A stretch of 32,685 nt of DNA from contig DASZMJ010000374.1 in assembly GCA_035551935.1 (NCBI GenBank), forward strand, positions 1 through 32,685, read 5' to 3'. How positions within the stretch are numbered: the stretch's first letter is position 1; each line of letters opens with the position of its first letter. The notes under the pieces are model-generated. The model was not told where the DNA came from. It saw nothing but the letters and a program-made list of their open reading frames with translations, and did not search any database. The position numbers and the translations under genes were made by a program. Shown piece by piece: positions 5,795 to 12,502 of the stretch. Source of the stretch: DASZMJ01 sp035551935. GTDB taxonomy: Bacteria > Planctomycetota > Planctomycetia > Isosphaerales > Isosphaeraceae.

Positions 5795-7777
5795 TTGACC
5801 CCGAGCCCGGCCGCCCGCGAATCCGCCCCGGCCCCCGCGCCCGACGGGCGCCGGGGCGAGGCCGCGGGCTGGCTCGCCACGATCGCGCTGTGCTCGCTGC
5901 ACGGCCTGGCGATCTGGACGGCGCTCGGCGGCCGCGCGGGGATCGAGGACGATTGGCCGCTGGCGCGGCACGACCACCCGCTCTACTTGCACAGCGCGAT
6001 CATCACGCGAACGTTCTTACAAGACACGGGCACGACCGCCGGCTACGACCCGGCGTTCATGGCCGGCTACGCCAAGAGCGTCGTCTTCCCGACCTCGTCG
6101 ACCCTCCCCGAGGTCGTCTTTTATGCATTCGGCGACGACGACCTCGGCCGGTCATCCCGGCTCTACAAGCTCTATGTGCTGGCCGCGGCGGCGCTCGCGC
6201 CGTGGCTGCTCGCGCTGGCGGCCCGGCTCTGGCGGGCTCGGCCGGCGGCGGTCGCGGCGGGAGTGATATTTTATTTGATTTATATATGGACTGATTTTCC
6301 AATCACCTACATCATGTGGGGGATGGTCCCCTACTTCGTGGCGATCCCACTGGCCCTGGTGGCGACGGGGCTCCTGGCGCGGTTCCTCGACCGGGGCGGC
6401 CTGGCCTGGTGGCTGGCGGCGTGCCTCGGCGCGAGCGCGGCCTTGCTGGCGCACGCGACGACGAGCATGGTCGTCCTGCCGGCGGCGTTGCTGGCGTACG
6501 TCGGCGCGGCTCGTCTGGCCCGGCGAGCGAGCGGACGACTGGGCATGTGGAGGCATGTCGGCTTCTGGATGGTCGGTGTCGTCGCGCTGGCGGCCAACGC
6601 GTTCTGGTGGCTGCCGGGGGTCTGGCTCGCGGGGACGAAGGGCCCGAGCGACGTGGCCTTCATGCACTCGGGCGAGTCGGTCGCGGGGCGGCTGGCGAAC
6701 ATCGTCGTGGGCAAGGAGCCGGTCATCCAGTGTGTGCTCTGGGCCTTCGGGCTGCTCGGCCTGGCGATGCGGCCGGCGCGGGAGCGGGTGGCGACCCTCG
6801 CCCTGATCGGCCTCGCCGCGGCCGGCTTCGCGTGGGGATACCTGGCCGGCGCCTCCGGCGCGCTCGACTTCCTCCAGCCGGGGCGGCACACGTACGCCCT
6901 GTATTCGGCCTTGTCGCTGGCCGCGGGCTTGGGGCTGGTGGGCGCCTGGTCGTTGATCCGCGCCGGCGGCCGGGGGCTCGGCCGGGTCGCGGCACTGGCG
7001 ACGTTGCTCGTCGGGCTCCGGCTGTTCGGGCCGTCGATCGACGGCCTATCGCGCGTTTATCTGGCGATCGACCTGAGGGGTCGGCCGGTCGCCGGGGCCG
7101 AGCCGTTCCTGTCGAGCCGGCCGACGGCGCGCCTGCGTTGGATGATCGACCGCGTCCGGCGGCACGTCCGGCCGGGCGAGCGGCTGCTGTACGAGGAGGC
7201 GGGCAAGGGGGACCTCGACCCGTTCCAGGGGGGTCGATATAGCGGCCTGATCCCGCATTTCGTGCCGGGGGTGGAATTGCTCGGCGGCCCGTATCTCCAT
7301 GCGTCCCTGGCGACGAACTTCACCCAGTTCGGCGAGGGGAAGCTCTTCGGCGAGGCGAACTGGGGCCGAGCGCATTTCGACCGCTACGCGCGGCTCTACC
7401 GGCCCTCAGCCATCCTCTGCTGGAGCCCGCACGCCCGTGCGTTCTGCCTGGCGAACCCGGACCGGATCGAGGTCGTCGACGACGACGGCCTGATGCTGAT
7501 GGGCCGGGTCGTCGGCTTCGAGGGGGCGGCGATCGACGGGAAGGCGGGCGTCCGGGCGGAGCCGGGGCGGCTGGTGGTCCGGGGGGAGGGGGGCGGCCTT
7601 GACGGTCGGATCGTCCTGCGGTATCACTCCGTCCCGTACATGCGGAGCCGTCCGCCGGTGCGCCTCGAGCCGGTCCCGCTCGAGGGGGACCCGGTCCCCT
7701 TCCTCGGCCTGAGTCCCCCCCCCGGCCCCGTGACGCTCGAACTGTCGCCGCCGATCCGGGTCGGCCGCGGTCCCTGA
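5795..7777 (+). CDS. Large polytopic membrane protein, GT-C glycosyltransferase-like
   Basis: A 660-residue protein of unknown specific function. The first membrane helix (about residues 25-46) is followed by a loop with HDHPLYLHSA and GYDPAFMAGYAKSV, similar to the first extracytoplasmic loop of GT-C enzymes, which use lipid-linked sugars. Around eight to ten further hydrophobic segments follow up to about residue 430. After that comes a soluble C-terminal region of about 220 residues. The TTG at 5795 is chosen because GAGAAAGG lies about 10 bp upstream and because the frame further upstream runs into the tRNA gene. The codons for FYLIYIWTDF (about 6270-6300) are very AT-rich. It is followed after 39 bp by a GT87-like gene, so the pair probably builds or modifies a surface glycan. 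A role without glycosyl transfer cannot be excluded. Confidence 0.68.
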   Translation: MTPSPAARESAPAPAPDGRRGEAAGWLATIALCSLHGLAIWTALGGRAGIEDDWPLARHDHPLYLHSAIITRTFLQDTGTTAGYDPAFMAGYAKSVVFPTSSTLPEVVFYAFGDDDLGRSSRLYKLYVLAAAALAPWLLALAARLWRARPAAVAAGVIFYLIYIWTDFPITYIMWGMVPYFVAIPLALVATGLLARFLDRGGLAWWLAACLGASAALLAHATTSMVVLPAALLAYVGAARLARRASGRLGMWRHVGFWMVGVVALAANAFWWLPGVWLAGTKGPSDVAFMHSGESVAGRLANIVVGKEPVIQCVLWAFGLLGLAMRPARERVATLALIGLAAAGFAWGYLAGASGALDFLQPGRHTYALYSALSLAAGLGLVGAWSLIRAGGRGLGRVAALATLLVGLRLFGPSIDGLSRVYLAIDLRGRPVAGAEPFLSSRPTARLRWMIDRVRRHVRPGERLLYEEAGKGDLDPFQGGRYSGLIPHFVPGVELLGGPYLHASLATNFTQFGEGKLFGEANWGRAHFDRYARLYRPSAILCWSPHARAFCLANPDRIEVVDDDGLMLMGRVVGFEGAAIDGKAGVRAEPGRLVVRGEGGGLDGRIVLRYHSVPYMRSRPPVRLEPVPLEGDPVPFLGLSPPPGPVTLELSPPIRVGRGP

Positions 7778-7816
7778 CCGCCCGAGAGCGAACCGCTCCA
7801 AGGAAGGAGTCGAGCC

Positions 7817-9184
7817 GTGTCGAACCTCCGCGCGATCCTGCCCCGCGACCTCGACCGGCGTGCCCTCTGGGCGATCTATGCGACGATCCTCGCCGCCTCG
7901 GCCGTGGTTTATTCCCACAAGGCCGCCGCCAGCGGCAGCGCCATCGTCCGCTGGTATCCCCAGGTGCGCTCGTGGTACTGGGAGGGGCGGAACATCTACG
8001 ACAAGGAGATGTTCCCCAACCCGCCGATCTTCCCGATCACGCTGCTCCCCTTCGTCGCTTTGCCGAGCCCGACGGCCTGCGCCATGGCCTGGTTCGCCTT
8101 CAAGGTCGCCCTCGTCACCGGCTCCGCCCTGCTCTGCTTCCGCATGGCTCGCGAGGCCGGCCAGGAGCTGCCGGGCTGGGCCCAAGGGCTGGTCCTGCTG
8201 CTCAGCCTGCGCACGTTCCTCAGCGATCTCCACCACGGTAACAACAATCTCTTGATTCTATCCCTCGTCGTCGCCGCGCTCGCCGCGTGGCGCCGGGGGT
8301 ATGACGTCCTCGCGGGCGTGGCGCTGGGGTTGTCGATCGCGTACAAGGTGACGCCGGCGCTGTTCCTGCCGTATTTCCTGTACAAGAGGTCGTACCGGAC
8401 GGTCGCCGCGACGCTGGCATCGATCTTCGTCTTCCTGTTCGTGGTGCCGAGCCTGGTGCTGGGCGTGCGGTTCAACCTCGCCTGCCTGGAGATGTGGTTC
8501 CACCGGATCTTGAGCCCGTACGTGGTCTCGGACTTCGCGAGCCAGCAGGAGATCAACCAGTCGATGGTCGGGGTCTTGACGCGGCTGCTCACGCAGGCGC
8601 CGCCGGCCGTCGAGGCGAGCCGGTACAACCAGCAGTTCGACGTGAACTTCGTGAGCTGGAGCCCCAAGCTCGTCGTGCCGGCGATCAAGGTACTGTCGGT
8701 GGGGGTGCTGGCGTTGCTCGCCGTCTTCTGCCGGACGAAGACGAGGCGGCGGGACGACGCGAGGCTCCTCGGCGAGTTCAGCCTGGTCGTCCTGACGATG
8801 CTGTTCGTCTCGGAGCGGAGCTGGAAGCACCATTACGTCACGCTCCTGCTGCCGTACACGTACCTCGTGGCCCGGTTCGCGATCGGCGGCCTGTCGCGGC
8901 GCGAGCGTCGGCTCGTGGCGGTGTCGTTGCTCGCGTCGGTCGTCCTGATGGGGACGACGTCCGACGCGATCGGCGGCCTGTTCGCGCACCACAAGGGGCA
9001 CAAGTACGCCCTGGCCTACGGCATGTTCTTCTGGGCGGGGCTGTCGCTCTACGTCGCGACGGCCTGGCGGGTCGTCGTCGAAGGGCGGCGGGCCGACGCG
9101 ATGGCCGCGGCCGACACCTTCCCCGCCCCGCATCGACGCGACCGGCGGCCGCGCCTGCCCCGACCGTCGATTCCTTCAGTTTGA
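7817..9184 (+). CDS. GT87/DUF2029-like membrane glycosyltransferase
   Basis: A 455-residue polytopic protein. After the first helix comes NIYDKEMFPNPPIFPITLLPF, the familiar loop-and-helix start of the DUF2029 (GT87) family of polyprenyl-phosphate-mannose-using transferases. HHGNNNLLILSLVVAALAAW and LAGVALGLSIAYKVTPALFL match the family's GQxN and KxxP conserved segments. About ten hydrophobic segments are visible, and the C-terminal tail is basic. The GTG start at 7817 follows an excellent AAGGAAGGAG site. It lies 39 bp after the other GT-C-like gene, probably in one transcript, and a hairpin follows at 9233. Sugar donor and acceptor are not readable; planctomycete relatives are mostly uncharacterised. 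Confidence 0.8.
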   Translation: MSNLRAILPRDLDRRALWAIYATILAASAVVYSHKAAASGSAIVRWYPQVRSWYWEGRNIYDKEMFPNPPIFPITLLPFVALPSPTACAMAWFAFKVALVTGSALLCFRMAREAGQELPGWAQGLVLLLSLRTFLSDLHHGNNNLLILSLVVAALAAWRRGYDVLAGVALGLSIAYKVTPALFLPYFLYKRSYRTVAATLASIFVFLFVVPSLVLGVRFNLACLEMWFHRILSPYVVSDFASQQEINQSMVGVLTRLLTQAPPAVEASRYNQQFDVNFVSWSPKLVVPAIKVLSVGVLALLAVFCRTKTRRRDDARLLGEFSLVVLTMLFVSERSWKHHYVTLLLPYTYLVARFAIGGLSRRERRLVAVSLLASVVLMGTTSDAIGGLFAHHKGHKYALAYGMFFWAGLSLYVATAWRVVVEGRRADAMAAADTFPAPHRRDRRPRLPRPSIPSV

Positions 9185-9232
9185 CGGCGACCGCCGCCGA
9201 TACAATCCCTAGAACCGCGCAATCCGACCCGA

Positions 9233-9259
9233 CCCCGGCGCCCCGCGCGGACGCCGGGG
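9233..9259. terminator. Hairpin after the GT87-like gene
   Basis: CCCCGGCG (9233-9240) pairs with CGCCGGGG (9252-9259) around an 11-nt loop, 49 bp after the stop. There is no T-run. It may end the glycosyltransferase transcript. Confidence 0.4.
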
Positions 9260-9289
9260 CCTCTCGGCGACTTTGGCCAAGGAGGGCCG

Positions 9290-10210
9290 ATGAAACCGAC
9301 CGACCGCAACGCCCGCCGTCGCCCGAGGGCGCCCCTGGCCGCCGAGCCCCTGGAGTCGCGGTCGCTCTTGACCGGCGGCATGGGCAACACGTTCGCGATC
9401 CTGCCCGGGACGATCGCGCAGGCGGGGGGCACGGCCCAGGTGCAGGTGACGCTCGCGCCGAGCCTCTTCACCATGCCCCACAACCACATCGAGCTGGGCA
9501 TCGACGTCGTCGCCGCCAGCGGCTCGACCGTGCAGCCGATGGTCGCCGGCGTCGTCGGCTCGAACGGGCCCAGCGCCAAGACGCTGCACTTGCAGCGGTC
9601 GCGCGGCTCGTACGCCGTCATCATCGACACCGGCCAGCTCCACGCCGCGCCGGGCCAGACCGTGACGCTGACCGTCGCCCTCGCCGCCGCCAAGGGGACC
9701 AGCGGCGACTACCTCCTCGGCTTCTACCTGCCCGGCGACGTCAACGGCAACGGCGTCGTCGATTCGACCGACATCCAGTCGATCAAGGGCGCGATGAGGT
9801 CGAAGAACGGCGACCCCGGCTACAACTTCAGCGCCGATAACAACCGCGACGGCCGGATCAATGCCGACGACCTGACGATCGCCCGGAAGAACCTCGGGGC
9901 CGCGACGCTCGTCAACCCGCTCATCTCGGCCAACCTCACCCCGCCCGCCGGCGCCTCGGCCGCGACCACCACCTCGCGCATCCTCACGACCCCGCAGGCC
10001 CAGTTCACCGGCACGGCCACCCCCGGCGCGACCCTCGCCTTCGCCGGCAACGGCCAGACCTACACCGCCACCGCCGACGCCGCCGGCAACTACGCCATCA
10101 CCGTCCCGCTCGTCCCCGGCTCCGACACCTTCCACGTCACCACCGCCGACGCCTTCGGCCAGGCCATCAGCGGCAACCTGACGCCGGTCGTCTACTTGCC
10201 CCAGAAATAG
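9290..10210 (+). CDS. Exported dockerin-type protein with LEPR-xLL-like motif and Ig-like domain
   Basis: A 306-residue protein. The N-terminus is basic (RNARRRPRAP) and leads into PLAAEPLESRSLLTG, a variant of the LEPR-xLL motif found at the start of many large planctomycete exported proteins. Residues of about 30-150 form a beta-rich domain. GDVNGNGVVDSTDIQSIKGA and ADNNRDGRINADDLTIARKN (about 146-204) are two EF-hand-like repeats of a type I dockerin, with Asp/Asn at the calcium positions. The last ~80 residues are a bacterial Ig-like domain (GATLAFAGNGQTYTATADA, GNYAITVPL). The ATG follows AAGGAGGG. Dockerins dock to cohesins or stabilise surface proteins; no cohesin is in the window. The gene converges on queG with a shared hairpin between them. 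Confidence 0.85.
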   Translation: MKPTDRNARRRPRAPLAAEPLESRSLLTGGMGNTFAILPGTIAQAGGTAQVQVTLAPSLFTMPHNHIELGIDVVAASGSTVQPMVAGVVGSNGPSAKTLHLQRSRGSYAVIIDTGQLHAAPGQTVTLTVALAAAKGTSGDYLLGFYLPGDVNGNGVVDSTDIQSIKGAMRSKNGDPGYNFSADNNRDGRINADDLTIARKNLGAATLVNPLISANLTPPAGASAATTTSRILTTPQAQFTGTATPGATLAFAGNGQTYTATADAAGNYAITVPLVPGSDTFHVTTADAFGQAISGNLTPVVYLPQK

Positions 10211-10235
10211 GGAAAAGTGCGGAGTGCGGAGTAAC

Positions 10236-10280
10236 GAGTGCGGAGTGAAGAGATCCTTGCATCCTCTTCACTCCGCACTC
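10236..10280. terminator. 17-bp perfect hairpin repeat shared by convergent genes
   Basis: GAGTGCGGAGTGAAGAG (10236-10252) pairs perfectly with CTCTTCACTCCGCACTC (10264-10280) around an 11-nt loop. Partial copies (AGTGCGGAGTGCGGAGTAAC) extend it to the left. The queG stop codon (10268-10270) lies inside the right arm, and the last queG codons are part of the repeat. It probably stops transcription from both sides. Confidence 0.72.
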
Positions 10281-11308
10281 AGCACTTGGAGCGAGCGAAT
10301 CGCCGCGTCGCGGATGGTCGGGTCGGGGTCGTCGCGGAGGCGTTCGAGGGCGGGGATGGCCGCGGCGACGCGGCGCGCGGCGAGGATATGGGCGGCGTTG
10401 CGGACCAGGCCGGCACGCCTGGAGCGAGAAAGGGCCGTCCCTTTGAGGAGGCGGCGGAACTCCTCGGGGTCGGCCTCGAGCCAGGCGACGAGGTCGGGGT
10501 CGGTCCACTCGGGCCGGGGGGCCAGCTCGGGCTCGCGGCCGTCGGGGGCCTTGCGGTTCCAGGGGCAGACCTCCTGGCAGACGTCGCAGCCGAAGGCCCA
10601 GCCGTCGAGCGCGGCGGCGGCCCCGTCGGGCAAGGGGCCGCGGTGCTCGATGGTCCAGTAGCTGATGCAACGTCGGGCGTCGAGTTGATAGGGGCCATCG
10701 AAGGCGCCGGTCGGGCAGGCGTCGAGGCAGCGCGTGCAGGTGCCGCAGTGGCCGGATTCGACCGGCGCGTCGGGCGTCAGGTCGGCGTCGGTCAGCAGGG
10801 CGCCGAGGAGCGTGTAGCTGCCGAGCCGCTTGCCGATCAGCATCGTGTTCTTGCCGATGAAGCCCAGGCCCGCCAGCCGCGCGAAGTCGCGTTCGAGCAA
10901 CGGGGCCGTGTCGGCCACCGCACGCCCACGGGCGCCGTGGCATTCGGCCTGGAGCCACGCCAGGAGCGACTCCAGCCGGCGCCAGAGGAGCTCGTGATAG
11001 TCGGCCCCGCGCGCGTAACGTGCCACCTTCCCCCGACGCGGGTCGTCCCCGGTCGACTCCCCGCGCCGGCCATAGACGAACCCCGCGACGACGACCGACC
11101 GCACCCCTTCCAGCAAGGCCGACGGATGCGACCGGGCCGCGGCCTGGCGCTCGAGGTAGGCCATGCCCGCCGCGTGGCCCTCCTCGAGCCAGCGGAGATA
11201 GCTCGGGAAGCCCGGCGGGGCGACCGCCGGGGCGACCCCGATCATGTCGAACCCCAGCCGCGCGGCCTCGGCCTTCAGGCGATCGGTCAGGTCGTTGGGG
11301 TCGCTCAT
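10268..11308 (-). CDS. queG: Epoxyqueuosine reductase
   Basis: A 346-residue enzyme that reduces epoxyqueuosine to queuosine in tRNA, the last step of queuosine synthesis, using cobalamin and two 4Fe-4S clusters. The cobalamin-domain motif DTAPLLER (catalytic Asp at about 133) and GFIGKNTMLI are present. Cluster ligands are in CGTCTRCLDACPTGA (about 188-202) and CDVCQEVCPWN (about 241-251). TIEHRG is also characteristic. The C-terminal ~50 residues form HEAT-like helices (AAAIPALERLRDDPDPTIRD). I chose the ATG at 11308 because MSDPNDLTDRLKAEAARLGF is where family similarity begins; the longer frame is Pro-rich and would overlap metF. It lies 40 bp after metF on the same strand. The protein ends in VLSAE, encoded by the hairpin repeat. 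Confidence 0.93.
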   Translation of the reverse strand: MSDPNDLTDRLKAEAARLGFDMIGVAPAVAPPGFPSYLRWLEEGHAAGMAYLERQAAARSHPSALLEGVRSVVVAGFVYGRRGESTGDDPRRGKVARYARGADYHELLWRRLESLLAWLQAECHGARGRAVADTAPLLERDFARLAGLGFIGKNTMLIGKRLGSYTLLGALLTDADLTPDAPVESGHCGTCTRCLDACPTGAFDGPYQLDARRCISYWTIEHRGPLPDGAAAALDGWAFGCDVCQEVCPWNRKAPDGREPELAPRPEWTDPDLVAWLEADPEEFRRLLKGTALSRSRRAGLVRNAAHILAARRVAAAIPALERLRDDPDPTIRDAAIRSLQVLSAE

Positions 11309-11348
11309 CGGTGGAGATGACGGCGCGGGAGTCGCGGGCCGCGGGCGC

Positions 11349-12251
11349 TCAGGACCGCAGGCCCCGCGAGTCATCGACGCCCAGGTTCTTGTAGATCTGG
11401 CGGGTCGCGTCGGACTTGTTCAGGGTGTAGAAGTGGATGCCGCGGGCGTTGTTGTCGAGCAGGTCGCGGCACTGCTCGGTCGCCCAGTGGATGCCGACGC
11501 TGCTGATGTCGTCGCCGGCGCAGCGGTTGATGGCGCGGAGCAGTCGGGCCGGGAAGCGTGCGCCGAGGGCCAGGTCGGCCATGCGGGCGAGGCTCGACTT
11601 GCGCTCCACGGGCATGATGCCGGCGAGGACCGGCACGTGGATGCCGGCCAGCTCGCAGCGCTCGCGGAAGTCGTAGAAGTCGCGGTTGTCGAAGAACAAT
11701 TGGGTGCAGATATAATCGGCCCCGGCGTCGACCTTGCGTCTGAGGAAGTCCATCTCCTTGACGCGGTTCGGGGTGGCGGGGTGCCCCTCGGGGAAGCCGG
11801 CGACGCCGACGCCGAAGCCGCGGGGGTCGGGGGCGTCGGGGCGCGACTTGATGAACCGGACGAGCTGCTCGGCGTACTGGAAGGCATCGTTGGAGCGGTC
11901 GTAGCCGGGCAGGTTGCGGGGCGGGTCGCCGCCGAGGGCCAGGATGTTCTCGACGCCCGAGGCGGCATAGCGATCCAGGATCGCCTCCAGCTCCTCCCGG
12001 GTGTGGCAGACGGAGGTCAGGTGCGAGACGGCCGTCAGCTCGGTCTCGCGCTGGATGCGGACGATCAGGTCATGGGTGCGGTCGCGGGTCGAGCCGCCGG
12101 CGCCGTAGGTGACCGAGACGAACGAGGGGGCCAGCTCCTGGAGCCGCGCGATGACGGCGAAGAGGTCGGCGGACGCCGCGTCGGTCTTCGGCGGGAAGAA
12201 CTCGAAGCTGAAGGTCGTGCGGTGGTCGCGGAAGATATCGAGGATTTGCAT
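11349..12251 (-). CDS. metF: Methylenetetrahydrofolate reductase
   Basis: A 300-residue flavoenzyme of normal bacterial length that reduces 5,10-methylene- to 5-methyl-tetrahydrofolate for methionine synthesis. It is a TIM barrel with TFSFEFFPPKTD (proton donor Glu at 17), FVSVTYGAGGSTRDRTHDL, HLTSVCHTREE, ILALGGDPP, GVAGFPEGHP and ICTQLFFDN, all hallmarks of MetF. MPVERKSS lies near the folate site. The ATG follows GAAGGGGACGAAGCCG. queG follows 40 bp downstream, so the two folate/tRNA-modification genes are likely co-transcribed. I saw no SAM riboswitch in the 250 bp upstream. Confidence 0.96.
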   Translation of the reverse strand: MQILDIFRDHRTTFSFEFFPPKTDAASADLFAVIARLQELAPSFVSVTYGAGGSTRDRTHDLIVRIQRETELTAVSHLTSVCHTREELEAILDRYAASGVENILALGGDPPRNLPGYDRSNDAFQYAEQLVRFIKSRPDAPDPRGFGVGVAGFPEGHPATPNRVKEMDFLRRKVDAGADYICTQLFFDNRDFYDFRERCELAGIHVPVLAGIMPVERKSSLARMADLALGARFPARLLRAINRCAGDDISSVGIHWATEQCRDLLDNNARGIHFYTLNKSDATRQIYKNLGVDDSRGLRS

Positions 12252-12377
12252 CGGCTTCGTCCCCTTCGTCCCGCCCTGGCTCGGCCCCTCGTCGCGCCGG
12301 GCCCGTCAAGGTCGCCCTTCCAGGATAACGAATCGCCGCCGGTTGGCGAGACCTTCCGCGCAATCGTCGGCCGCCGC

Positions 12378-12406
12378 TTGAAATGTCGAGGCGGCTTGTC
12401 TAATAT
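12378..12406 (+). promoter_or_regulatory. Promoter of the hybrid histidine kinase gene
   Basis: TTGAAA (12378-12383) and TAATAT (12401-12406) are separated by exactly 17 bp and lie about 96 bp before the kinase ATG. This is a convincing sigma-70 type match in very GC-rich sequence. Confidence 0.62.
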
Positions 12407-12502
12407 GGCCGACCAGCCGGGCCGGAGCGGCCTGGCGGATTCCGTCGAGCGAAATCCGGGCGGTCGAGGTCGATCGCCCCGCGTCGAGGGGGACGCGCCA
12501 CG

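Noticed and set aside
5420..5992. Open frames across the tRNA and intron
   Set aside because: The group I core and tRNA exons explain this DNA, and the frames show no endonuclease motif such as LAGLIDADG or GIY-YIG.
12252..12360. SAM or cobalamin riboswitch upstream of metF
   Set aside because: I found neither conserved core sequence nor a suitable multi-stem fold in this stretch.
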